A stretch of 64,000 nucleotides of DNA from Rugalucina vietnamica (taxonomy: Eukaryota > Mollusca > Bivalvia > Lucinida > Lucinidae): positions 45,936,997-46,000,996 of the forward strand of contig OZ024883.1 in the NCBI GenBank assembly GCA_964017185.1, written 5' to 3'. Made by a program: the position numbers and the translations under genes. Shown here one piece after another: positions 23,354 to 32,455 of the stretch. Below the pieces are notes generated by a model. That model saw nothing but the letters and a program-made list of their open reading frames with translations, was not told the DNA's origin and did no database searches. Within the stretch, counting starts at the first letter, position 1, and each line of letters opens with the position of its first letter.

Positions 23354-26300
23354 TATATTTTTTAATTTAATTTTTCAACAAAGCATTTTCATTGAATAAT
23401 TGGCATACACATGAAAAGCACTGTTCACAGTTTAGAAGGTTTTCCTGATCTTTGCCTACTTGTACCTCCTTAATCCTGTTTGTACAGTTTGCTTGTACAT
23501 GAATGAATGTTGCATGAATAATTGAAAAGGAAAACTGTCATAAAACCAATTTACATTGAAACAAGGATTATCACACGTTTTGACAGATACTAAACAAACA
23601 CAGACTTAGTGGATGGCAGTGAGTACATGAAATTATGTTGGTTTGTTGAAGGTGTGAAAAAACAGATGACCACTTCATCAATGTTAAACACTTTAATGAC
23701 ACTTCATTCATTTCAAGTTAGACCTTCAGAGTGACAAGTCCCTCTGAGATTTATGACATAAATGTTTGGATGTCATTCTAGTGATACAAAAACGGAATCT
23801 ATATGTGCAATGTGACACGACACATTTATTTTTATTTGGAATATGGATATTATTATAATAATTTATTCTGAAACTTTTCTTCATTTAAATCTTTTTTAGA
23901 AAGTATAGCAGCATTTAAATGAACTGTTGAGAATATTATCAATGGTCTAGGCCTGCTCTTTCTGACATAGAATTTAGGTTATGCTTCAGCATTGGCTCAA
24001 TTCAGAAAATTAGATGATTTTAAATGCAAATCTGAAAATCAGAATATAAACTATAAGAAAATAAAAGAGCTTCTAAAATTCCATTTTAGACACTTCTCAT
24101 TTGTATTTAAAGTTCCCTTCAAGTGGCCTCCTGAAGGCAGAGGCAGGTACGTAGAATTACCAAAACACACCAAAACACCGGAACACACTGGTAATTACCA
24201 AAACACACTTATATTTTGTATTATCTAGTACTGAAGTATATTTTATGAGACCCAGATGATAAAAAGTTATATTCTCTTTTGATGGATGTCAGTTGTAAGT
24301 GTGATAAATATTATTTATTTGGTGTGTTTTGGTCTGCCTTGCATAGAATTAATTGTTATTGATTTTCACACCCTATCATCAAATTGTTGACATTATTAAT
24401 GTACCGTGGTAATTGGCTTACCTGATCAAACAATGTATATTCAGAAAAAAATGAAAAAAAAAAAAAGTTAAAATATTAGATAAATGAAAAATAATGCGGA
24501 AAATATAGACATTCTCGACGTGCATCATCTTAAGCCTCGGATCCGAGAATGAGAGCAGGTTATAGGCATATTTTTCTTGTGATTCATTGAAATCAGTATT
24601 TTCTCTTTATGTAAATGCTTGCAATTACAACGCAGGACTAGTTTCAGATATATATTGAACTTTTACAAGTGATTTTGAGGACCCATATTTAATAGATTTG
24701 AAAAAAGTTGATGATAGGTTAAAAGGTACTGTAATATTAAATACATTTAATCAAATTATTATGTCAATCGTCAGGTCCACATACGTGTCAGTTCGTATAA
24801 CAAGGTAATTCATCTGTTTATTGTATTGGCACGTGCTTATCTATTAGAACACAGTAGCAAAAATGTCGATAACTAATACACAGCGGCCATAAAGTAAGAC
24901 TGGCGTGTGAAAGCTTTATTGGCGAAAAGCGTTCATACATATACTAGACGCCGGGATTGATAACGTTGCGGAAATAAATTTATTGTAACTTTAATAATTC
25001 GTAAAATACTATAACGTTGATTTTTTGACAATTCCATAAGTCGTGTCATTTTCAACAACAATTTTAAAAAATCGTTACCGAATCAATTTTATTCAATTAA
25101 GGTTTCTTTGATGTATAGAACTTCGTCCTAAACTAATTAAAATAAGTTCGAGTCTGATTGGGACAATTAATTACTCCTTCGTTGACGGATAATTACACCA
25201 ATTAAAAGTCTTGAGTACATCTACTCGACTCAATAGGTGTCAACTGGGTATTATTTAAGCCATTATTTCTCAAACTTTAACATAACCACGATCAGCATGG
25301 CTAGATTCTGTTTGATGGGCGACTCCTACGTCAAGAGGCTACAGAACTTCTGCGGCGGCGACCTTCATCTTCCGGGACCTACGAGATTTCTTCGACAAGG
25401 GGGGCTGCGCTGCGACGAACTCGACGATACTATGAAAACACAAATGAAACAAGCCGCCGCAAAATCCGACTACGTCTTCCTCTCCATCGGCGGCAACGAC
25501 ATCAGTCCCATCTCCGATTCAGAAGTCATCTTCAACAACATCCGTGACCTGGTAGAAAAGCTAGAAGAAACTGACGTGCGCCGAGTGTATATTTCAGAAA
25601 TTCTACCAAGAGGCGATTTTTCAAAAAGTAAACCCCGCGGTCTGACCAAAGCAAAGTTTGACAGCGACAGAAAAGCTATAAACAAGTTAATGTTCAAGGA
25701 ATACGGCACGCGGGTCATCAAATTCCATGACATACGATATCCTAGAGACTACCACAGCGACAAGGTCCATTTATCAGAACCAACACAAGACAGCAAAAAA
25801 TGTGGCCTTCGAAAATACTTCTTTAGAATAAGACTCACATTCTGCAGTTCCCGAGATTAATTGTCTCACAAACGGTCCTTTTCAGGACCACTATACATTA
25901 TGAAAGAAGCCTTATAATGTCCAAAACAATTACACATGCACTTCCAACCATTCACCCCATCCCACCTCTTCATGAAAGAAGCCTTATAATGTCAAAAATT
26001 AACAGCTTATCATCAAGTTATGACACTATGAAAGAAGCCTTATATAATGTTAACACCTCATACCTCTTCCCGTTCGCTATAGTGACACCTGTCCCATTAC
26101 ACATTTCCAATTACCAATAAAATAAGTGTGTTTTGGTAATTACCAGTGTGTTCCGGTGTTTTGGTGTGTTTTGGTAATTCTACGAACCGGGCAGAGGCCT
26201 ATGACCTCATAATCACTTAGATAAGGTAAGCCTTTGATGTGCGCTATGCCTCCTGGACTGTTTATTAGGGGTCATTAGACCAGGCCACCCCAGGTAAAGA

Positions 26301-27515
26301 AGCAGCAAACTGTGTCTTTAAAGAAAATATGTATACAGAATCATCACAGAATTATTAATAACACAATAGAAGGTTGATTTTTTAAATTAATTTTGTTAAA
26401 TATACTTAACTGGAAAGAAATCTTGGGGAAGGTAATTTTGCGCCGCAAAACTTACATTACGTCACTATTTTCCAATAAAATAATTGCAGTAGGTTTAAGA
26501 ATATTTCTATAAAATCAACATTGATGGTGGAAATTATTTCAAACTTTCAAAAACTTATCTTATATAATTATTCGTGCAACTGATAGTTAGAATTGTGTAA
26601 TATCGCCTTTACTCGCAATTACAGGAACTGTTGAATTTGATCTTGATGAATTTCAAAACAGTGATTTTGACGTGCGCCATACACACCTACCCCTCTTGGA
26701 ATAAATGCATATAAATCTGTTGTGTAAGGGGTGAATTCATCCATATTTGTACGAAATGTTTGTTAGATGTAAGCAAACAGATCATATAAATTTCATGAAA
26801 TTCTGCAGACACATTACTGTTTAATCACAAATGTCTACGTATTTCTGGGACAGACCCCGTAGGTAACATTTTTGTTGATATTATGTTGGTCACATGTACC
26901 TTGTATCTGAATTTTTCTTCTGTATATTTCAGGATTACAGTCAACCAGGATATTAAGAGGAACTGGTGCTAATTCTCTCTTAATCTGTGGAATTGTGCTG
27001 AAGGATGAAGAATATTCTCTCTATTTTGAAATATATTTTTGACATACGAGTATTCACTAAAATGTGTTTATAAGTGTTCAAAAATGCAATGTTCAGTATT
27101 TCATTGACAAATTATGAATGTAATTTATAAAAGTTAATTTGTTTGTGCCATTTTTATCAGATTTTAAGTAGAGGGTGCTGGGAAATGTTTTATCGTTTTG
27201 TTTATGACCTTTGTTATTTTTTACAAAGCTATAATACAGCAGGGGTGCCAGATCTAACAACAAATTTGGTTTTTAACTCTGAAAAATGGAGAGAAAAAAA
27301 ATGAAATTTTGCTCTTTCAAGTCTTCAAATCTTTTCACTACAAACTCTCCTGCACTTTCCTAAAAAATTCTCTGTGTTATTGATATGGTCATCCACACTT
27401 TCATAACACGAAAGATTTAATATACATACTTTCATTATTGTAAAGTACCCTCTTCAACATGTAGTTTATTGTTGTGTATGTTAATCATTGTGAAATAAAA
27501 TGGCAGTGTTGTCGT
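10461..27515 (+). CDS. Unrecognised + strand gene, C-terminal three exons (partial)
   Basis: Model from splice sites and phase: exons 10461-10578, 11303-11644 and 26933-26956 (coding) join without any frame break, and all introns between them are phase 0. The predicted C-terminal part is about 160 residues: an acidic, Gln- and Ser-rich segment, then a Pro/Thr/His repeat, then the tail DYSQPGY before TAA. The 3' UTR runs to a poly(A) signal at 27494. Upstream exons are outside the window because 1-10388 is all repeat. I do not recognise the family. The low-complexity composition and lack of membrane segment would suit a disordered tail of a nuclear or scaffold protein, but that is a guess. Direct joining of the exons at 11644 and 26933 is inferred from matching phase; an unseen exon in between is possible. 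The exons are listed separately. Confidence 0.6.
10579..11302 (+). other. Intron, 724 bp
   Basis: Unique-looking AT-rich sequence between two well-supported exons, GT-AG bounded. I see no element end, ORF or tandem repeat in it. Confidence 0.7.
11303..11644 (+). CDS. Exon of unrecognised gene: Pro/Thr/His octapeptide repeat
   Basis: Acceptor CCTGCTGTGCAG ends at 11302; donor GTAAGT at 11645. 114 codons, phase 0 at both ends. The protein has an opening HSRMIQSPGQ, then about eight copies of an octapeptide close to APLTPHPP, then a degenerate HTPMAPHTPMTPHTPM stretch, then MMQPNLGHGHG. The DNA is a 24 bp coding minisatellite, very C-rich (CCCCACTTACCCC type). Histidine every eighth residue suggests possible metal or pH sensitivity, which is speculation. 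Confidence 0.8.
11854..13354 (+). mobile_element. Family A hairpin element A2
   Basis: Starts TTAGCTCACCTGAGCTGAAG (degenerate 5' hairpin) followed by a GTCC-rich leader; ends CAGGTGAGCGTTTACAGG, hairpin AGGACCATTGGTCCT and CTGG at 13351-13354. The interior has three units of about 450 bp, each with CTTGGCCAATCAAAG, GGTCACATGACCAAGATGG and CCTTGACC. It lies in the large intron of the + strand gene in the same orientation as the gene. No protein coding capacity. Confidence 0.8.
13355..14238. other. Intronic sequence without recognisable features
   Basis: AT-rich single-copy-looking DNA with short A runs near 13890. No exon, element end or ORF of interest seen. Confidence 0.5.
14605..15687 (+). 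mobile_element. Family D hairpin element with ~150 bp tandem units
   Basis: Left end carries the perfect palindrome ATGTCTCCGGAGACAT (14608-14623) followed by a GTCC microsatellite. The right end has GGGGGGAGACATCAG (15674-15687), so ATGTCTCC is repeated inverted at the two ends. The interior has about seven units of 135-156 bp with CTATAACTTGAAAACC, TTTCAATGAAACTTGGTACA and GAACCATAACTC. Same plan as families A, C and E but different termini. Nested in A3. Confidence 0.65.
16279..18292 (+). mobile_element. Family A element A4 with ~166 bp tandem units
   Basis: 5' end TTAGCTCACCTGAGCCGAAG at 16279, partly rearranged second arm (repeated ACAGTACAGT), GTCC-rich leader, then about ten ~166 bp units related to those of A1 (CTTCTTCTCCGAAACCAC, CCCCGCCCCGGGGG). 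The 3' end is the second type: GACTCTCAGGTGAGCG, hairpin GCCCCTGGGC, TACTTG ending 18292. Thus the same interior unit is found with two different 3' ends (compare A1). Confidence 0.7.
18113..18160 (+). other. ATG-initiated 16-codon frame followed by a splice-donor match
   Basis: Inside A4, ATG at about 18113 in the context ACCAAAATGG opens MAEKRIHNPDKSSSAD and runs directly into GTAAGT at about 18161. The stretch does not match the surrounding repeat units. It resembles a captured first coding exon, or chance. No homologue recognised. Confidence 0.25.
19131..19428. other. Short spacer between two elements
   Basis: About 300 bp of non-repeated intronic DNA between the 3' end of A3 and the 3' end of A5. 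Open frames here are short and unsupported. Confidence 0.5.
19429..21551 (-). mobile_element. Family A element A5 (minus)
   Basis: Minus orientation: 3' end at 19429 (CCAGAGGACCATTGGTCCT, then CGCTCACCTGA), 5' end at 21551 (GAGCCTTCGGCTCAGGTGAG, then CTAA). About four units of ~465 bp, each with CAGGCTGCAAT, GACCTTGCCGTAAAATAGG, GGCGGCCATCTTGGTCATGT and TTGATTGGCCAAGCAG. A10 (36785-39056) belongs to the same subfamily. Confidence 0.8.
22083..22157. repeat. (TA)n microsatellite
   Basis: About 37 uninterrupted TA dinucleotides. It produces the Tyr-Ile repeats of two spurious open frames. Confidence 0.98.
22158..22290 (+). repeat. Interspersed repeat fragment abutting the (TA)n tract
   Basis: Begins TTCAGTTTTACGTCCCTTTC and includes GCTCATATGAGACGGG and ACCGGAAGAAAAACCACC. 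This resembles a short interspersed repeat that I associate with molluscan genomes, usually found beside microsatellites. Assigned by resemblance only. Confidence 0.35.
23314..23352. repeat. (ATTT)n microsatellite
   Basis: About nine ATTT repeats, grading into a T-rich stretch. Confidence 0.9.
24145..24212 (+). repeat. Left 68 bp terminal inverted repeat
   Basis: Starts AGGTACGTAGAATTACC. Pairs with 26122-26189; mismatches are at positions 1 and 5. It contains the short palindrome GGTAATTACC. Confidence 0.9.
25297..25860 (+). CDS. SGNH/GDSL-like hydrolase domain protein carried by transposon
   Basis: 187 codons, single uninterrupted ORF. I start at ATG 25297 (context AGCATGG), because an upstream extension has no ATG. 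The SGNH signature is complete: block I MGDSY with Ser10, a block II glycine near Gly35 (FLRQGG), block III SIGGND with Asn67, and block V DKVH with Asp155 and His158 (DxxH). This superfamily comprises esterases, lipases and acetyl-hydrolases with a flavodoxin-like fold. There is no signal peptide or membrane segment, so a cytosolic product is likely. Length is at the short end for the family. A TATTTAAG box lies about 40 bp upstream, and AATAAA at 26116 may serve as poly(A) signal. GC content is higher than the flanks, as expected for real coding sequence. Substrate unknown; SGNH domains are also known as accessory ORFs in some retroelements. Confidence 0.8.
   Translation: MARFCLMGDSYVKRLQNFCGGDLHLPGPTRFLRQGGLRCDELDDTMKTQMKQAAAKSDYVFLSIGGNDISPISDSEVIFNNIRDLVEKLEETDVRRVYISEILPRGDFSKSKPRGLTKAKFDSDRKAINKLMFKEYGTRVIKFHDIRYPRDYHSDKVHLSEPTQDSKKCGLRKYFFRIRLTFCSSRD
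25874..26050 (+). repeat. Hairpin and three direct repeats after the SGNH ORF
   Basis: The hairpin GGTCC-TTTTCA-GGACC lies at about 25874-25889. The 21 bp motif ATGAAAGAAGCCTTATAATG then occurs at 25900, 25972 and 26028 (the last with a 2 bp insertion), at spacings of 72 and 56 bp. Such subterminal iterations are a plausible protein-binding array near the right TIR; function is inferred only. Confidence 0.7.
26122..26189 (-). repeat. Right 68 bp terminal inverted repeat
   Basis: Inverted partner of 24145-24212, ending TTCTACGAACCG next to the right GGCAGAGGC duplication. Confidence 0.9.
26199..26932 (+). other. End of the large intron
   Basis: AT-rich unique-looking sequence leading to the acceptor at 26932. 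No element or ORF seen. Confidence 0.5.
26933..27515 (+). CDS. Terminal exon and 3' UTR of the + strand gene
   Basis: Acceptor TCTTCTGTATATTTCAG ends at 26932. The coding part is only eight codons: DYSQPGY then TAA at 26954-26956. The 3' UTR is AT-rich and holds AATAAA at 27494-27499, with cleavage likely near 27515. The next feature, element C-i, begins 58 bp later. Phase agrees with the exon ending at 11644. Confidence 0.65.
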
Positions 27516-27897
27516 ATGTTTTTCTTTTATATCCAAGAATAATTGCAATTTTCGAAATCATCTCTTTGCATAACTAGAATTGTCAGAGAATCTGACTATA
27601 GCCCCGCTTCTCAGCTTTTTTTGCAGGGTGAAAAAACAATGACAGGTAAATATCACAAGCTATCACAAGTTAGATCTCGTCAATATTGATGCTCATACAA
27701 AATTTGGTCTGATTATGTCAATTCGTTCTCCATCAAAATTTTGCGAAAAATGACGGGTAATAATCGCAAGCTAGATCTTGTCAATGGTGATGTGCATACA
27801 AAATTTGGAAGGATTCTGTCAATTCGTTCTCAAGATATTGAGCGGAAACAAAATTCTGAAGTCAACCAAGGGCTGTAACTCCGTCAAAATTTGCAAA

Positions 27898-29677
27898 CCA
27901 GAGGACCAATGGTCCTGTAAACGCTCACCTGAGTCTGCTGCATATACCAATAAACATGTTTGAATATTATGGTATTTAACCCCAGTGCAGGGGCAGATGA
28001 AGCCCTTGGGCCGTTTTCTTTTTTCAGAATAATCAATATTCTGTCCATGGATGCTTCACGCCAGGTTTCATTAAAATCAATCTATTGGTTTCAGAGAAGA
28101 AGATATTTGAAGGGTTTTTACCATATATGGGCATTAATATATACATTGGTTCCCCCATCCTATAGACGCTTCACATAAAATTTGGCTTCAATTGGCCAAG
28201 TGGTTTTAGAGGAGAAGATGTTTGAATATTATGGTAATATACATGTATATTGCCCCAGGGGTGTGGACATATGAGCCCTTAGGTCCTTTTTTTTCAGAAT
28301 CATTAATATTTAGTCCTACTACCCATTTCCTGCAAGATTTTCACCTCAAATGACTTTTTAAAAGTTTTCCCCATTCCAATGCATTGGCGACCTATGTTGA
28401 CCTTGTCGTAAAATAGGTCAAGGTCACCACAGGGTCATGATTTATATATACATTGTAGTACTTCAGCCATTGGTGCTTCATACCAAGTTTCTTTGAAATC
28501 GATCCTCAAAATTCGGAGAAGAAGATTTTTGAAGGTTTTTACCATATATGGGCATGGCAGCCATCTTGGTTATGTGAACTAGATAATTTATATATACATT
28601 AATTCCCCAATTCCATAGATGCTTCACATACAATTTGGCTTTGATTCGCCAAGCGGTTTCAGAGGAGAAGATGTTTGAATATTATGGTAATATACATGTA
28701 TATTGCCCCGGGGTGGGGGCAGATGAGCCCCTGGGGTCCAATTTTTTCGGAATCATTAATATTCAGTCCTACTGCCCATTTCCTGCAAGACTTTCACTTT
28801 AAATGACATTTTAAAAGTTTTCCCTATTCAAATGCATTGGCGACCTATGTTGACCTTGCCGTAAAAAAAGGTCAAGGTCATCACAGGGTCATGATTTATA
28901 TGCACATTGTAGTACTTCAGCCATCGATGCTTCATGCCAAGTTTCTTTGAAATCGATCCACCTGTTCTGGAGAAGAAGATTTTTGAAGGGTTTTTACCAT
29001 ATATGGGCATCGCGGCCATCTTGGTCATGTGACCTGGATTATTTATATACACATTGATTACCCCTTCCTAATGATGCTTCACATAAAATTTGGCTTTGAT
29101 TGGCCAAGCGGTTTCAGAGGAGATGATGTTTGAATATTATGGTAATATACATGTATATTGCCCCAGGGTGGGGGCATATGAGCCCCTGTGGTCCAATTTT
29201 TTCAGAATCATTAATATTCAGTCCTACTGCCCATTTCCTGCAAGACTTTCACTTTAAATGACTTTAAATGACATTTTAAAAGTTTTCCCCATTCAAATGC
29301 ATTGGCGACCTATGTTGACCTTGCCGTAAAATAAGTCAAGGTCATCACAGGGTCATGATTTATATACACATTGTAGTGCTTGAGCCATCAATGCTTCATG
29401 CCAAGTTTCATTGAAATCAGTCCACCGGTTCTGGAGAAGAAGATTTTTGAAGGGTTTTTACCATATATGGGCATGGCGGCCATCTTGGTCATGTGACCTG
29501 GATTTCTTATATAACATTGGTCCCCCCTTCCTATAGATGCTTCATATAAAATTTGGCTTTGGTTGGCCAAGCGGTTTTAGAGAAGAAGATCTTTGAAATT
29601 GCGGACGGACGGACGGACGCCGGATCATGGCCATCCTATAAGCTCACCTTGTGAGCCTAACGGCTCAGGTGAGCTAA
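27898..29677 (-). mobile_element. Family A element A6 (minus), nested in C-i
   Basis: 3' end CCAGAGGACCAATGGTCCT at 27898; 5' hairpin (GTGAGCC-TAAC-GGCTCA type) and CTAA end at 29677. About four units of ~455 bp with CTTGGCTTTGATTGGCC, GACCTTGCCGTAAAATAGG, CCATATATGGGCATGGCGG. A7 follows after one base, in the same orientation. Confidence 0.8.
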
Positions 29678-29678
29678 A

Positions 29679-30733
29679 CAAGAGGACCAATGGTCCTGTA
29701 AACGCTCACCTGAGATCTGCTGCATATACCAATAAACATGTTTGAATATTATGGTATTTAACCCCAGTGCAGGGGCAGATGAAGCCCTTGTGCCATTTTC
29801 TTCTCTTTTTTTTTTCAGAATAATCAATATTTTGTCCATTTGCCAATTTCCTGCTGGCTTTTCCCTTCAAATGACATTTTAACAATTTTCCACATTTAAA
29901 TGCATGGTCAACCCATGTTGACCTTGCCATAAACTGGGTCAAGGTCATCACAGGGTCATGATTTATGTAAACATTGTAGTACTTAAGCTATAGATGCTTC
30001 ACACCAAGTTTCTTTGAAATAGGTCCACCGGTTCCGGAGAAGAAGATTTTTGAAGGGTTTTTACCATATATGGGCATGGCGGCCATCTTGATCACGTGAC
30101 CTGGATTATTTATAAACACATTGATTCCCCCTTCCCATAGATGCTTTCTATAAAATTTGGCTTTGATTGGCCAAGTGGTTTCAGAGAAGAAGATCTTTGA
30201 ATATTTTTGTAATATACATGTATATTGCCCCGGGGTGGGGGCAGACCGACCCCTGTGGTCCAATATTTCTTTTCAGAATTACCTACCTTCAGTCCATTTG
30301 CCCATTTCCTGCAAGTTTTGCCTTTCAAATAACATTTTCACAATTTTCCCCATTCAAATGCATGGGCGACCTATGTTGACCTTGCCGTAAAATAGGTCAA
30401 GGTCATAATTTATAAACACATTGTAGTACTCCAGTCCCCGATGCTTCATGCCAAGTTTCGTTGAAATCGGTCCAGTTGTTCCGGAGAAGAAGAATTTTGA
30501 AGGGTTTTTACCATATATGGGCATGGCGGCCATCTTGGTCATGTGACCTGGATTATTTATAAACACATTGGTTCCCCCTTCCCATAGATGCTTCATATAA
30601 AATTTGGCTTTAATTGGCCAAGCGGTTTCAGAGAAGAAGATCATTGAAAATGGTGGACGACGACGACGACGGACGCTGGATCATGGCCATCCTATAAGCT
30701 CACCTTGTGAGCCTAACGGCTCAGGTGAGCTAA
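29679..30733 (-). mobile_element. Family A element A7 (minus), head-to-tail with A6
   Basis: 3' end CAAGAGGACCAATGGTCCT at 29679; 5' hairpin and CTAA end at 30733. Two units of the ~455 bp repeat. A6 and A7 together form one insertion in C-i, suggesting either insertion next to a pre-existing end or a tandem copy. Confidence 0.75.
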
Positions 30734-31820
30734 AAATGACAGGTTACAATCCCAAGCTAGATCTTGTAAATGATGATGTGCATACAAAATTTGGTTGGAT
30801 TCTGTCAATTCATTCTCAAGATATTGAGCGGAAATGAAATTCTGATGTCAATCAAGGGCCGTAACTCCATCAAAATTTTGCGAAAACTGATGTGTAACAA
30901 TCCCAAGCTAGATCTGGTCAATGTTGATGTACATACAAAATTTGGTCGGATTCTGTCAATTGGTTCTCAAGATACTGAGCGGAAATGAAATTCTGACGTC
31001 AATCAAGGGCCGTAACTCCGTCAAAATTTTGCAAAAAATGATGGGTAACAATCTGTCAATTCATTCTCAAGATATTGAGCGGAAATGAAATTCTGACATT
31101 AATCAAGGGTCGTAATTCTGTCAAAATTTTGCGAAAACTGATGTGTAACAATCCCAAGCTAGATCTTGTCAATGTTGATGTGCATACAAAATTTGGTCTG
31201 ATTCTGTCAATTCGTTATCAAGATATTGAGCGGAAATGAAATTCTGACGTCAATCAAGGGCCGTAACTCCGTCAAAATTTTGCGAAAAATGATGGGTAAC
31301 AATCCCAAGCTAGATCTTGTCAATGATGATGTGCATACAAAATTTGGTCGGATTCTGTCAATTGGTTCTCAAGATATTGAGTGGAAACGAAATTCTGACG
31401 TCAATCAAGGGCCATAACTCCGTCAAAATTTTGCGAAAAATGACAGGTAACAATCCTAAGCTAGATCTTGTCAATGTTGATGTGCATACAAAATTTGGTC
31501 GGATTCTGTCAATTTGTTCTCAAGATATTGAGCGGAAACGAAATTCCGACGTCAATCAAGGGCCATAACTCCGTCAAAATTTTGCAAAAAATGACGGGTA
31601 ACAATCCCAAGCTAGATCTTGTCAATGTTGATGTGCATACAAAATTTGGCCGGATTCTGTCAATTCGTTCTCAAGATATTGAGCGGAAACGAAATTCTTA
31701 CGTCAATCAAGGGCCAAAACTCGTCAAAATTTTGCAAAAAATGACAGGTTACAATCCCAAGCTACATCTTGTCAATGTTGATGTGCATACAAAATTTGGT
31801 TAGATTCTGTCGAGCCATTC
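30734..31820 (-). repeat. 151 bp tandem array of C-i
   Basis: About seven units with CCCAAGCTAGATCTTGTCAA, GATGTGCATACAAAATTTGG and GAGCGGAAACGAAATTCTG, period 151 bp (some truncated). The 80-111 codon open frames here recur because 151 is not a multiple of three and are not genes. Confidence 0.85.
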
Positions 31821-31927
31821 TCAAGATAATGAACGGAAACAAAAATGTCGGAAGGACGGAATAACGGAACTACGGAAGGACAGGGTGAATCCAGTATAGC
31901 CCCCACTTTTTCAAAGCGGGGCTATAA

Positions 31928-32418
31928 AAAAATGTTTATCAAGAGACTAAAATGATGTTCCATAATCTAAACTTGATGTTTGGCTAAAGAACACAATATA
32001 GATATCTAATGGATGCTCAGCTTCCTCTCTGCCATTGATACTCCATAATCAATTTAGTAAATCTTGGGAGAAAGAGCTTGTCTGTAGCTGGTACAAGAAG
32101 AACTAGAAGCCAATGAAACATTTCAATAATTTACTGTCAACTGTTCAATATCAAACACAAGTATCACAAAACATGGTAAGCACTTGTTGCATTGAGAAAA
32201 AGCCTCATAACATTCAATAATGGAACAGTAGAGCATTTTACACAGGTGTAGAACGAGGTTGAATTTACAGAAAACTGGAGCCATATCTTTAGCATGTCCA
32301 CATCTGAGTCTCAAACATATTTGCAACAAAGAAGTTGAAAAATGTTAAAATTCTCAGGCCATGCTTTGTGTTCTATGTCATAATAGAGATATGAGTGGTA
32401 TCTGAAACACACTCAGAA
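31928..32418. other. Intergenic spacer
   Basis: AT-rich sequence between two elements, no feature recognised. Confidence 0.5.
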
Positions 32419-32455
32419 CAAGTAGCCCAAGGGCAACGATCGCTCACCTGAGAGT

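Larger units (their letters stand above)
21552..24144. other. Intronic DNA with microsatellites
   Basis: AT-rich, mostly single-copy-looking. It contains a (TA)n tract at 22083-22157, an interspersed-repeat fragment just after it, and an (ATTT)n tract at about 23314-23352. Two TGACGTCA palindromes occur near 21697 and 21732. No exon could be supported. Confidence 0.5.
24136..26198. mobile_element. TIR DNA transposon with 9 bp target duplication and SGNH ORF
   Basis: Terminal inverted repeats of 68 bp at 24145-24212 and 26122-26189 differ at only two positions. Each contains the phrase ATTACCAAAACACAC twice. The element (2045 bp) is flanked by the direct repeat GGCAGAGGC at 24136-24144 and 26190-26198, a 9 bp target duplication. 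The only long ORF encodes an SGNH/GDSL-like hydrolase, not a transposase, so mobilisation would need a factor from elsewhere. Nine-base duplications are typical of Mutator-like and Merlin-type elements, but the TIR sequence alone does not decide the superfamily. The near-identical ends argue for recent activity. Confidence 0.85.
27574..31927 (-). mobile_element. Family C hairpin element C-i, host to A6 and A7
   Basis: In minus orientation the 3' end is at 27574 (CTAGAATT, hairpin GTCAGA-GAA-TCTGAC, then TATAGCCCCGCTT), and the 5' end hairpin (AGCCCC paired with GGGGCTATAA) finishes at 31927. The interior consists of 151 bp tandem units, split by A6 and A7. The break point lies in a run of six A that is intact in the unit at about 31031 (GCAAAAAATGATGG): three A remain on each side, so the insertion is A/A (T/T) without duplication. 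Confidence 0.8.
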
